A stretch of 64,000 nt of DNA from Streptomyces sp. NBC_01549 (GTDB lineage: Bacteria; Actinomycetota; Actinomycetes; Streptomycetales; Streptomycetaceae), in contig NZ_JAPEPW010000001.1 in assembly GCF_026339955.1 (NCBI RefSeq), positions 434,001 to 498,000 on the forward strand, given 5' to 3'. Each line of letters opens with the position of its first letter. Position 1 is the stretch's first letter. The notes beneath the pieces were generated by a model. It ran no database searches, was not told the origin of the DNA, and saw only the letters and a program-made list of their open reading frames with translations. The position numbers and the translations under genes are program-made. Positions 31,115 through 38,910 of the stretch are shown here, piece by piece.

Positions 31115-31975
31115 ATGGCGAGTACGGAGTTCGGGCGGACGGTTCGGCGTTGGCGGGACCGGGTCTCCCCCGAGGCGGCCGGGCTCCCCGTCGGCGGACA
31201 CCGGCGCGCGGCCGGGCTGCGCCGCGAGGAGCTGGCGCTGCTGGCCGGGATCTCGGTCGACTATGTCACCCGTCTCGAACAGGGCCGGGCGAGCAACCCG
31301 TCGGAGCAGATCGTCGAGGCTCTCGGCCGGGCGTTGCGGCTGTCCGGCGCCGAGCGCGAACACCTCTTCCATCTCGCCGGGCTGGCCCCGCCCGGACGCG
31401 GCACGGTGCCCGCCCACATCACCCCCGGCGTGCACCGGATGCTGGACCGGCTGACCGCAACGCCCGTCGCGGTCTTCGACGCGGCGTGGAACCTGCTACT
31501 GGCCAACCCGCTGTACGCGGCCCTGATGGGTGACCCGTCCGGGTGGCGCGGCAACGAGCGCAACGGGGTGTGGCGCAACCTCGTGGGCCCGGGCACCCAC
31601 GTCCGCTACACCCCCGAGGCCCGGCGCGAGTTCGAGGCCACGATGGTCGCCGACCTGCGTGCGACCGCGCACCGGTACCCGGCGGACCAACGGCTGCGGC
31701 GCCTGGTCGAGGAGTTGCGCGCGAACAGCGACCTGTTCGCCGAGCTGTGGGACTCCGCGGCCGTGGGTCACCACGAATCCTCACGCAAGACGGTCGACCA
31801 TCCGGTGCTGGGTCCCCTGACGCTCGACTGCGACGTGCTCAGCGTCGCGGGCAGCGACCTGCGCATCATGGTCTACACGGCCGAGCCGGGAACGCGGGAC
31901 GCCGAACAGGTCGCCCTCCTCGGGGTCATCGGCACCCAGACGCTCATGGAGCGCGGGACGGCCGAACGAGGCTGA
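31115..31975 (+). CDS. XRE-family regulator with MmyB-like ligand-binding domain
   Basis: DNA-binding regulator of 286 aa. An N-terminal Cro/CI helix-turn-helix (LRREELALLAGISVDYVTRLEQG) is followed by an MmyB-like PAS-type domain (PVAVFDAAWNLLLANPLYAALMG ... HPVLGPLTLDC ... YTAEPGTRDAEQ). Members of this family often repress a divergent short-chain dehydrogenase or transport gene; here the divergent gene is the GNAT protein. ATG 31115 is preferred to a GTG at 31100. The remnant of a related gene lies at about 38.6-38.9 kb. Confidence 0.9.
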   Translation: MASTEFGRTVRRWRDRVSPEAAGLPVGGHRRAAGLRREELALLAGISVDYVTRLEQGRASNPSEQIVEALGRALRLSGAEREHLFHLAGLAPPGRGTVPAHITPGVHRMLDRLTATPVAVFDAAWNLLLANPLYAALMGDPSGWRGNERNGVWRNLVGPGTHVRYTPEARREFEATMVADLRATAHRYPADQRLRRLVEELRANSDLFAELWDSAAVGHHESSRKTVDHPVLGPLTLDCDVLSVAGSDLRIMVYTAEPGTRDAEQVALLGVIGTQTLMERGTAERG

Positions 31976-32000
31976 ACTCGCCGGGGGTTCACAGGGCGAG

Positions 32001-32022
32001 TTCAATTGGTCGTTGCAACACC
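32001..32022. repeat. IS30 terminal inverted repeat (transposase 3' side)
   Basis: Pairs with 36018-36039. Overlaps the TGA stop of the transposase second exon. Confidence 0.8.
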
Positions 32023-32520
32023 GGGCTGTTGCAGCGAGCGTAGCTGCTCTTCGAAGACCTCGGTCGGCGTCCGCCAACCGAGGATCTTGCGGGGCCGGTT
32101 GTTGATCGCCATGGCGACGGCTTCGAGGTCCGTGGACGACCACCGGGAGAGATCGGTGCCCTTCGGGAAGTACTGACGCAGCAGCCCGTTCGTGTTCTCG
32201 TTCGTCGGTCGTTGCCAGGGCGAGTGCGGATCGGCGAAGAACACCTTCGTCCCGGTGTCGAGAGCGAACTGGGCATGGCCGGAGAGTTCCTTCCCACGGT
32301 CCCAGGTGAGGGTCTTGCGTAGCTGCTCGGGCAGCCGCGTCATTGATGTCGTGAGCGCCGCGTTCATCGCGATCGCGCCATAGCCCCCGAGTGAGGTGCC
32401 GTTTCTTCACGGGCGGAATCTCGCCCCAGCCCTCGAGCCGAGGCAGGTGCACGAGGAGCGTGGAGCGGCTGCTGCGCTCGACGAGCGTGCCGATTGCGGA
32501 TCGGCCCGTTCCGATGATCA
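32002..32520 (-). pseudogene. IS30 transposase, C-terminal exon with frameshift
   Basis: DDE transposase continuation after the intron. The frame from 32520 reads LIIGTGRSAIGTLVERSSRSTLLVHLPRLEGW (cited as pattern only), then loses register at an AAA run (32402-32404). The remainder TWDRGKELSGHAQFALDTG, FADPHSPWQRPTNENTNGLLRQYFP continues in another frame to 32002. It contains the second Asp (TWDRG) and the catalytic Glu (RPTNENTNGLLR). Removing one A restores VKNGTSLGGYGAIA, so either the gene is dead or the base is a sequencing error. Confidence 0.85.
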
Positions 32521-32596
32521 GTCGGGTAGCGGGGACGCATTACTGCGTCCCCGCCCCCTCAGAACCGTGCAAGCAGCTATTCACCGCACACGGCTC
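32521..32596 (-). ncRNA. Group II intron domains V and VI
   Basis: Domain V at 32596-32561 begins GAGCCGTGTGCGG and ends GCACGGTTCT, a 36-nt catalytic hairpin with the AGC triad. Domain VI has a perfect 11-bp stem (GCGGGGACGCA-GTAA-TGCGTCCCCGC). A bulged A at 32527, seven bases from the 3' splice site, is the expected branch point. Confidence 0.9.
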
Positions 32597-34406
32597 AAGC
32601 AAGTCCCGGAGGCTCGCTGGCAGGCAAAAGTGCTGGTCTCGTCATCGCAGCGGCTCCATTCCGCCGTTGACAATGGGTGTGGAGGAGACGGAGTCGTTGA
32701 CCGTCCGGCGTGCTCCAGTTCCGGAAGGCGATGTATTGCTTGGAGATCGCCTTCCGGATGACAACCCGCCACGCTTCCCATTCTCCTGGGCTTTGCGGCG
32801 GGTGGTCGGCGTGCAGCAGGAGCCCTCCGCAGATCGAGCAACGGCCGTGCTGTGCCTGTAGTAGACGCACGGTCATAGCATCGACTGGTAAAGGGGTTCC
32901 TTTGCGGCGACGCTGAGCCCAATAGGATTCCAGAGCAGGGTCGTCCGGGGACGCCTTCCCCTTGACTAACTGGTGCCGGACTATCTTCGTCCAGGAGAAC
33001 TTGAGCAGGTAGGCGCCGCTGTCGCGGTCACCGAACACCCACCGGTCGTTCCTGGACTTGTTGAACCGGCCGAAGTACTTGTCGGATATCCAGTGCTTCG
33101 GCTTGTTCGGATGGCTGTGTTTGGCCCACTTGTAGGCGAGCTTCCACATGTGATTGTCCAGCGCCGTGAAGATCTCGCTGGACACCACCGTCCGGTAATA
33201 GGCTGACCAACCCCGCACGATCGGGTTGATCTTCTTGAGTACCGCACCGGCGTTGGCCCCTCGCAGGGCCACCATTTCGGTGCTGAGCCGTTCCCGGATC
33301 CGTCTCTGAGCCGCTCTGCTCGGCTTGATCAGCAGTTTGCCGTGATAGCGGCGGACGTTGAACCCCAGGAAGTCGAACCCGCTCTCCGCGTGGACGATTC
33401 GTGTCTTGTCCTCGTGGAAGGCGAGTCCCCTGGGCGTCAGCCATGCAGCCAGCCGTTCCTTGACCTGTTCGGCCTGTTCACGACTGGTGCACATCGCGAC
33501 AAAATCATCTGCGTACCGCACCAGCACGGGGCTGCCGCTCTGTGCACTCCCGACATCTCTGCCGGTGGTGTAATAGCGGACCCCTGCGGCTTCCTCCATC
33601 CCGTGCAGGGCCACGTTGAAGAGCAACGGGCTGATCACCCCACCCTGCGGAGTTCCCTCCTCGGTCGGGGCGAACCGACCGCGATTCACAACCCCGGCCT
33701 TCAGCCACTGACGGACCAGTCCCCGGGCGGGGAAGGTGCCGAGAGCGGCCATGAGCCGATCATGGTCGATGCGGTCGAACGCCGCCGTCAGGTCTGCGTC
33801 GAGTACCCACGCACGCTGCGGGTTCTTCCCGTTGAGCGTGGAGTAGATGGCCCCGATCGCGTCGTGACAGCCGCGGCCGGGCCGAAAGCCGTACGACTTC
33901 GGCTCGAACCGCGCTTCCCACTCGGGCTCCAATGCTCCCAATGCCACAGTTTGCAGACACCGGTCAACAATCACGGGAATTCCGAGTCCGCGCTTCTTCA
34001 TGGTCCCCGGTTTGGGGATAAACACCCGCTTGACGGGCTTGGGAATCCACGGTCGGGCGCGATGCTGGACCCATTTGACCAATGCGGCCTTGGACTGGGA
34101 AAGCAACACGACTTTTCCGTCGACTCCCGCCGTCGCGCGTCCAGCATTGATCTCCGTGACCCGTCGCACGCTCAGGAGCGTGTTCGAGCGGGACCGGAGC
34201 ATCAGCTTCTGCAAATTGCGGACCTTCTTCAGGTCCCCTGCCTGCGATGCCGTGAAGATTCTCTGCCGCAGACGCCGTACGTCCTCCTCGACCCGCCGCC
34301 AGTCAATCGACGCCCAGTCCAAGTCTTCGCCCTCGGGTCCGTTCACCGGCACAGAAGCAGTCGGAAGGGCCGAGGCCGGTTCGTCCGCTATCTGCATTGT
34401 GTCCAA
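32595..34406 (-). CDS. Group II intron-encoded reverse transcriptase/maturase/HNH endonuclease
   Basis: Multifunctional protein that helps the intron fold and splice, and copies it into DNA during retrohoming; 603 aa. Reverse-transcriptase blocks run from about 85 to 330 (RGLGIPVIVDRCLQ, FRPGRGCHDAI, GTPQGGVISPLL, catalytic YADD at 298-301). A group II maturase domain (VLKKINPIVRGWSAYYR) follows, then an HNH endonuclease with CSICGG and LLHTHCQRR at about 520-585. All key residues are present. Start is TTG 34406 (GAGGGG five bases upstream) or ATG 34397. The TGA stop overlaps the first base of domain V. Confidence 0.96.
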   Translation of the reverse strand: MDTMQIADEPASALPTASVPVNGPEGEDLDWASIDWRRVEEDVRRLRQRIFTASQAGDLKKVRNLQKLMLRSRSNTLLSVRRVTEINAGRATAGVDGKVVLLSQSKAALVKWVQHRARPWIPKPVKRVFIPKPGTMKKRGLGIPVIVDRCLQTVALGALEPEWEARFEPKSYGFRPGRGCHDAIGAIYSTLNGKNPQRAWVLDADLTAAFDRIDHDRLMAALGTFPARGLVRQWLKAGVVNRGRFAPTEEGTPQGGVISPLLFNVALHGMEEAAGVRYYTTGRDVGSAQSGSPVLVRYADDFVAMCTSREQAEQVKERLAAWLTPRGLAFHEDKTRIVHAESGFDFLGFNVRRYHGKLLIKPSRAAQRRIRERLSTEMVALRGANAGAVLKKINPIVRGWSAYYRTVVSSEIFTALDNHMWKLAYKWAKHSHPNKPKHWISDKYFGRFNKSRNDRWVFGDRDSGAYLLKFSWTKIVRHQLVKGKASPDDPALESYWAQRRRKGTPLPVDAMTVRLLQAQHGRCSICGGLLLHADHPPQSPGEWEAWRVVIRKAISKQYIAFRNWSTPDGQRLRLLHTHCQRRNGAAAMTRPALLPASEPPGLA

Positions 34407-35077
34407 CTTGCCCCTCGGTTCCGTCGTCGTCGTTCAGTGATTCTCCACAGGCTCACCCGGCCCACGTCAGCACCCTTTCGGGTCCGGGCAGTTCACCCGT
34501 ATCCGGACGGTTGTGCGGGGCGACCGGCGGAGAGTCCGATCGTCCGCCCCGGGTTCCCGATTCCTTTCGGCTTCCGGCATTGGCTTCTTGGGCCGTCCTG
34601 TTCCCGCTGGGGAGTTGAGCCTTCCTTACGGTCGGCTGACCAAGCCAAAAAAAGGCCCGGACCCCAACGGGGTTTCCACGTTCCACACGAATGAGATACG
34701 ACCGGGGTGGGTGCTCCCTTTACCCCGAGGCGACGGTGTCTACCTGGCCGGAGTGACCTCTACCGGCCAGCGCCTGCCGCTTCTCAACGGCTAGCCATAC
34801 ACCCCACTCACACATTCCATCGGCAGGGCTTGGGATCACGAGGCATCATCGGGAGTTCATGTACTTCACCCGTCCGGTCTTCCCCTTGCCGGTAACTCCC
34901 GGATGGAACGGAAGTCCTTGGGCTTTCCCCTGAGCTTCGCACCACGCCGTTACCGGCATCGCACGTCAAGGGTGGGGACGGGTCATACGGACACGGACCC
35001 GTGACTGCACCTACAGCTTCATCAACTGCCTCTCCAATCGGTCAGTCCACTCAAATTCGTGCAACTTCGTGTCGCAC
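34407..35077 (-). ncRNA. Group II intron 5' ribozyme region (domains I-III)
   Basis: 670 bases without coding character between the 5' splice site and the intron ORF. Length and position match ribozyme domains I-III. I did not fold it or fix the exon-binding sequences. Confidence 0.75.
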
Positions 35078-35996
35078 AATCGCCTTCCCAGTGGCCGGGG
35101 ACCGCGCGGTCCCCAGCCTCGGCGGGGCGTTCGCTGAGGACGACGTCCGCGGTGACATGCCCCTGCGGCTTGTTCTGTGACCGTGCACGGGGAGTCCGCA
35201 GCGCCCGGCCGGTACGCAGACATGTGACCAGCTCCCGCTTGAGCGCGCCACGGCCCTCGATGAACAGCGCCTGGTAGATGGCTTCGTGGCTGATGCGCAT
35301 GGACTCATCATCGGGGAAGTCGGCATGGAGACGGTGGGAGATCTGCTCCGGGCTCCATGCCGTCGCCCATCGTCTGTCCTGCCGATGCGGCTTGTTCAGC
35401 CCCTTCCACGCGGGCGTCTTGGGACCGGTGACGATCGTGCCGTCGGGACGACGGACACTGCCGGCGAGCCGATCCTGCACGTACTCACGCAACCTGTCGT
35501 TGCCTGCGAGCTTCGCAGTCTTCGGGCGCTTCGTGGCCTGCTGCGCCTTCCACTGCGCGACCAGAGCCCGGTAGACCGGCTTGCCGCGGCGGGTCGCCGC
35601 GTTGCGGCGCAGCTCGCGTGAGATCGTGCCCGCGTCGCGGCCGATCCTGCGGGCGATCTCGCGCACGCCGATCTCCTGGGCGCGCAGCAGCGCGATCTCC
35701 TCGCGCTCGGCGAACGACAGGTAGCGGCCGGTGGGCTCGTCCAGGCTGATGGGCGGCATGCCGCCAGCGTGACGGAACCACCGGGATCCGACCGGCCATG
35801 AAACGCCAACAGCCGCCGCGGCCTCTGCCGTCGTCACTCCCGACGCGATCCGCCGCCAGAAGTCCCGCTGCACCGCACGAGACGGCTCCGGCCGACCCGG
35901 TGAACGCATCGGCGGTCGCATCGCCCGATCGGCGGCCCACTGGCGTCGCGCATCCGCAGGCGCCTCCGGCACCTTCTGCTGCTTACCTCGTCCCAT
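35078..35996 (-). pseudogene. IS30 transposase, N-terminal exon
   Basis: 306 codons from ATG 35996 (GGAGGTGCGCG upstream) to the intron. Two helix-turn-helix regions are visible: VTTAEAAAAVGVSWPVGSRW and the IS30 repeat-binding LSFAEREEIALLRAQEIGVREIARRIGRDAGTISREL (pattern only). It then reads WSPEQISHRL and ends at PGHWEGD, whose Asp is the first residue of the DDE triad. The intron follows one base later. Intact by itself, but joined to a frameshifted second exon. Confidence 0.9.
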
Positions 35997-36017
35997 CGCG
36001 CACCTCCGGATTCTCGA

Positions 36018-36039
36018 GGTGTTGCGACGACCGGTTGAA
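36018..36039. repeat. IS30 terminal inverted repeat (transposase 5' side)
   Basis: GGTGTTGCGACGACCGGTTGAA, the inverted partner of 32001-32022, lying 22 bases upstream of the transposase start. Confidence 0.8.
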
Positions 36040-36148
36040 TCCGCCCAGGCAACCATCGCCCACTTCGGGGTACTGGGAACGGGACGCGCCACAGTCGGCG
36101 TAGTAAACCGACACAAACAGCCGTGAACTGCCGTAAGGGGGAGCACTC

Positions 36149-36346
36149 ATGCCTCTCACGTGCCGCAAGAGTTTCCGCATCCTTCCCGGGGTGCGGCTGA
36201 ACATCAACCGGCGCTCGTGGTCGATCACCACGGGCGGCCACCACGGCCCGCACCACACCCGCAGCAGCACCGGCCGGCGTACGACCTCGATGGATCTGCC
36301 GGGCCCGTTCGGCTGGCGGCGCACGACGCGTCGGCGGGAGCGCTGA
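36149..36346 (+). CDS. Small DUF4236 protein
   Basis: 65 aa, very basic. The start MPLTCRKSFRILPGVRLNINRRSWSI matches the DUF4236 pattern (RKSf-i-PGvRlNi---) and PGPFGW resembles its PGTG-x-s/w end. It has no membrane segment or catalytic motif and its function is unknown. AAGGGGGAG lies 6-7 bases before the ATG. It sits just outside the IS30 end, so its promoter region may have been altered by the insertion. Confidence 0.75.
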   Translation: MPLTCRKSFRILPGVRLNINRRSWSITTGGHHGPHHTRSSTGRRTTSMDLPGPFGWRRTTRRRER

Positions 36347-36471
36347 CCGAAGTCGCCGTGCCGCGGTGGCGCCGGGCTCGAACTCCCCTGTGTGCGGGGT
36401 GTGCTGAAGCCCACTACTCGGACGGATGCGCTCCGTTTCTCTTTATCTCACATCAGATATACGGTCGCGCC

Positions 36472-38001
36472 ATGGCAGACGACTACCTCGTACGCATCGG
36501 CAAGCTCATCCGTGACGCCCGGCAGCACCGGGGCTGGACTCAGTCGCAGCTCGCGGAGGCACTCGGCACAAGTCAGAGCGCCGTCAATCGCATCGAGCGC
36601 GGCAATCAAAACATCAGCCTTGAGATGATCGCTCGAATCGGTGAAGCCCTGGACAGCGAAATCGTCTCGCTGGGCTACGCGGGTCCGATGCATCTGCGCG
36701 TGGTCGGCGGACGTCGTCTGTCCGGCTCGATCGATGTCAAGACCAGTAAGAACGCGTGTGTCGCACTGCTGTGCGCGACACTCCTGAACAAGGGGCGCAC
36801 GGTGCTGCGCCGGGTGGCCCGGATCGAAGAGGTCTACCGCCTTCTGGAGGTACTCGGTTCGATCGGTGTCCGCACCCGCTGGATCAACGACGGGGTCGAC
36901 CTCGAGATCGTGCCCCCGAGCGAGCTGGACATGGAGGCGATCGACGCCGAGGCCGCCCGCCGGACGCGGTCCATCATCATGTTCCTCGGCCCGCTGCTGC
37001 ACCGTATGGACACCTTCAAGCTGCCGTACGCGGGCGGTTGTGACCTCGGTACCAGGACCATCGAACCGCACATGATCGCGCTGCGGCGGTTCGGGCTCGA
37101 CATCGCCGCGACCGAGGGGCTCTACCACGCCCAGATCGACCGGTCCGTCTCCCCCGGCCGGCCCATCGTGCTGACCGAGCGCGGGGACACCGTCACCGAG
37201 AACGCGCTGCTCGCCGCCGCCCGCCACGACGGCGTGACCGTCATCCGCAACGCCTCCTCCAACTACATGGTCCAGGACCTGTGCTTCTTCCTGGAGGCGC
37301 TCGGTGTACGTGTGGAGGGCATCGGCACGACCACGCTCACCGTGCACGGTGTGCCGAACATCGACGTGGACGTGGACTACTCCCCCTCCGAGGACCCGGT
37401 CGAGGCGATGAGCCTGCTGGCCGCCGCGGTGGTCACCGAGTCGGAGCTGACGGTGCGCCGAGTGCCGATCGAGTTCCTGGAGATCGAGCTCGCGGTACTG
37501 GAGGAGATGGGTCTCGACCACGACCGCACGCCGGAGTACTTCGCCGACAACGGCCGTACGCGACTGGTGGACCTGACCGTGCGGCCCTCCAAGCTGGAGG
37601 CGCCGATCGACAAGGTCCACCCGATGCCGTTCCCGGGCCTGAACATCGACAACGTGCCCTTCTTCGCGGCCATCGCGGCCTCCGCGCAGGGCAAGACCCT
37701 CATCCACGACTGGGTCTACGACAACCGGGCCATCTACCTGACCGACCTGAACCGCCTCGGCGGCCGGCTGCAACTCCTCGATCCGCACCGGGTACTGGTC
37801 GAGGGCCCGACACGCTGGCGCGCCGCCGAGATGATGTGCCCGCCCGCGCTGCGGCCCGCCGTGGTCGTGCTGCTGGCGATGATGGCGGCGGACGGCACGT
37901 CCGTGCTGCGCAATGTGTACGTCATCAACCGCGGCTACGAGGACCTGGCCGAACGGCTCAACTCCATCGGGGCGCAGATCGATACGTTCCGGGACATCTG
38001 A
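36472..38001 (+). CDS. murA: MurA paralogue with N-terminal helix-turn-helix
   Basis: UDP-N-acetylglucosamine 1-carboxyvinyltransferase homologue (first committed step of peptidoglycan synthesis), 509 aa; standard MurA is about 420-450. Residues 8-68 are a complete Cro/CI-type HTH (IRDARQHRGWTQSQLAEALG, SQSAVNRIERG). The MurA domain follows, with the substrate-binding Lys-Asn (KN, 93-94) and the catalytic Cys190 in AGGCDLGTR. Active-site residues are therefore kept, although RTIEPH replaces the usual RPVDLH. Likely the second MurA of Streptomyces (SCO5998-like). The fused HTH suggests DNA binding or autoregulation. Confidence 0.9.
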   Translation: MADDYLVRIGKLIRDARQHRGWTQSQLAEALGTSQSAVNRIERGNQNISLEMIARIGEALDSEIVSLGYAGPMHLRVVGGRRLSGSIDVKTSKNACVALLCATLLNKGRTVLRRVARIEEVYRLLEVLGSIGVRTRWINDGVDLEIVPPSELDMEAIDAEAARRTRSIIMFLGPLLHRMDTFKLPYAGGCDLGTRTIEPHMIALRRFGLDIAATEGLYHAQIDRSVSPGRPIVLTERGDTVTENALLAAARHDGVTVIRNASSNYMVQDLCFFLEALGVRVEGIGTTTLTVHGVPNIDVDVDYSPSEDPVEAMSLLAAAVVTESELTVRRVPIEFLEIELAVLEEMGLDHDRTPEYFADNGRTRLVDLTVRPSKLEAPIDKVHPMPFPGLNIDNVPFFAAIAASAQGKTLIHDWVYDNRAIYLTDLNRLGGRLQLLDPHRVLVEGPTRWRAAEMMCPPALRPAVVVLLAMMAADGTSVLRNVYVINRGYEDLAERLNSIGAQIDTFRDI

Positions 38002-38180
38002 GACCGCGCGCGAGGGCGACCCCGACGACAGGGTCATTCCTTGGTGTGACACCGGGGCGGACGTCCCCATCCGGGTGAGCGACCGGGGCTGTCTCTGGCC
38101 GCCGCGGCGCGGCAGCCGGCCGCGTTGATGCAGCAGGTCACCCACCGGGTCTTCAGCCGTGTGGCCGCCAGGTGTCGTGA

Positions 38181-38597
38181 TCAGCGGGTGCCCGCCTCGG
38201 CACGGGTGTAGAACTCGGCGAGCTCGTGGGGGTTCTTGGTGTAGACGTCGATCTTGCGTACGGTGCCGTCCTCGACCTGGTGGATCTCGACCATGGTCAG
38301 CGGAAACTCCTCGCCGGTGGTGTGGGCGGTGAGCGCTCCGGTGAGTGTGCCGATGACGCCGGCCGGGCCCTCGAACACCTCGGCAGCGGTGCTGGCGACG
38401 TCGGCGTAGCCCATCATCGCGCCCAGGACCGACCGCACGAACGCCTCGCGGCCCTGGTGCACGCCCCCGTAGGGAAGTTGGTTCGGCTCGTCGACGATCA
38501 CCTCGGAGGCGAGCCTGGCCAGGACACCCGGCACGTCGCCCCTGCCCAGCGCGTCGTACAGCCCTCGCACGACATCCGCCGGGCGCTGCGCCGTCAC
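38181..38597 (-). CDS. SnoaL-like (NTF2 fold) protein
   Basis: 138 aa cone-shaped NTF2-like domain (DVVRGLYDALGRGDVPGVLARL, VIVDEPNQLPYGG, HQVEDGTVRKIDVY). Such proteins include limonene-epoxide hydrolase-like, polyketide-cyclase-like and stress proteins; the substrate is unknown. I chose GTG 38597 because homology begins there. The upstream frame overlaps the antisense regulator remnant and is unlikely to be coding. Confidence 0.8.
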   Translation of the reverse strand: MTAQRPADVVRGLYDALGRGDVPGVLARLASEVIVDEPNQLPYGGVHQGREAFVRSVLGAMMGYADVASTAAEVFEGPAGVIGTLTGALTAHTTGEEFPLTMVEIHQVEDGTVRKIDVYTKNPHELAEFYTRAEAGTR

Positions 38598-38616
38598 CGT
38601 CTCGCTCTGCTCGTGC

Positions 38617-38881
38617 GTGATGTGGGGATCCCACGACGTGCATGTCTTCCGCGAGAGCACCAAACGCCTCAACCATCCGCTCGTCGGCGACCTCGAGCTC
38701 GACCAGGAAGACCATGAGCCTGCCGGACGAAAGCGGCCTGAGCGTGGTCGTCTACAGCGCGCCCCCCAACACCCCCGCCGAGGACGGTTTGAAGCTGCTC
38801 GCCGGCTGGTCCGCCACGACCGCGCAGGACCAGGACCAGGACGCGGAATCCACAAGCAGACCGTCGACCCGCCGGCCCTGA
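38617..38881 (+). pseudogene. C-terminal remnant of an XRE/MmyB-type regulator (frameshifted)
   Basis: The frame from 38617 reads HVFRESTKRLNHPLVGDLELD, and a second frame from about 38705 reads MSLPDESGLSVVVYSAPPNT then EDGLKLLAGWSATTA. Together they match the end of the MmyB-like domain (compare HPVLGPLTLDCDVLSV...YTAEPGTRDAEQ in the protein at 31115). One indel near 38705-38712 breaks the frame and the N-terminal HTH is missing. Confidence 0.7.
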
Positions 38882-38910
38882 CAGGCGGCCGGCCTCCTCC
38901 TCGACTCCCG

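Larger units (their letters stand above)
32521..35077 (-). mobile_element. Group II intron inside the IS30 transposase gene
   Basis: Self-splicing retroelement of 2557 bases. The 5' end is GTGCGAC (35077 downward), matching the GTGYG consensus. The 3' end is CCCGAC (32521), matching AY. Exact joining of GGCGATT and TGATCATCGG rebuilds the IS30 reading Gly-Asp-Leu-Ile-Ile-Gly, which fixes both splice sites. Domains I-III occupy about 34407-35077, the ORF lies in domain IV, and domains V-VI end the element. Confidence 0.92.
32001..36039 (-). mobile_element. IS30-family insertion sequence carrying a group II intron
   Basis: The ends are imperfect inverted repeats: TTCAATTGGTCGTTGCAACACC at 32001-32022 and, on the other strand, TTCAACCGGTCGTCGCAACACC at 36018-36039 (19 of 22 identical). 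Without the 2557-bp intron the element is about 1.48 kb. The transposase stop codon falls within the right repeat. I could not identify target duplications. Confidence 0.85.

Noticed and set aside
34510..34740. Candidate exon-binding site (GTCGCC or GGTCGC) pairing with the exon end GGCGATT
   Set aside because: Several short complementary words exist and none is at a position I can justify without folding domain I.
34407..35077. Small open frames upstream of the intron ORF
   Set aside because: The region has the size and place of ribozyme domains I-III and the frames have no coding character.
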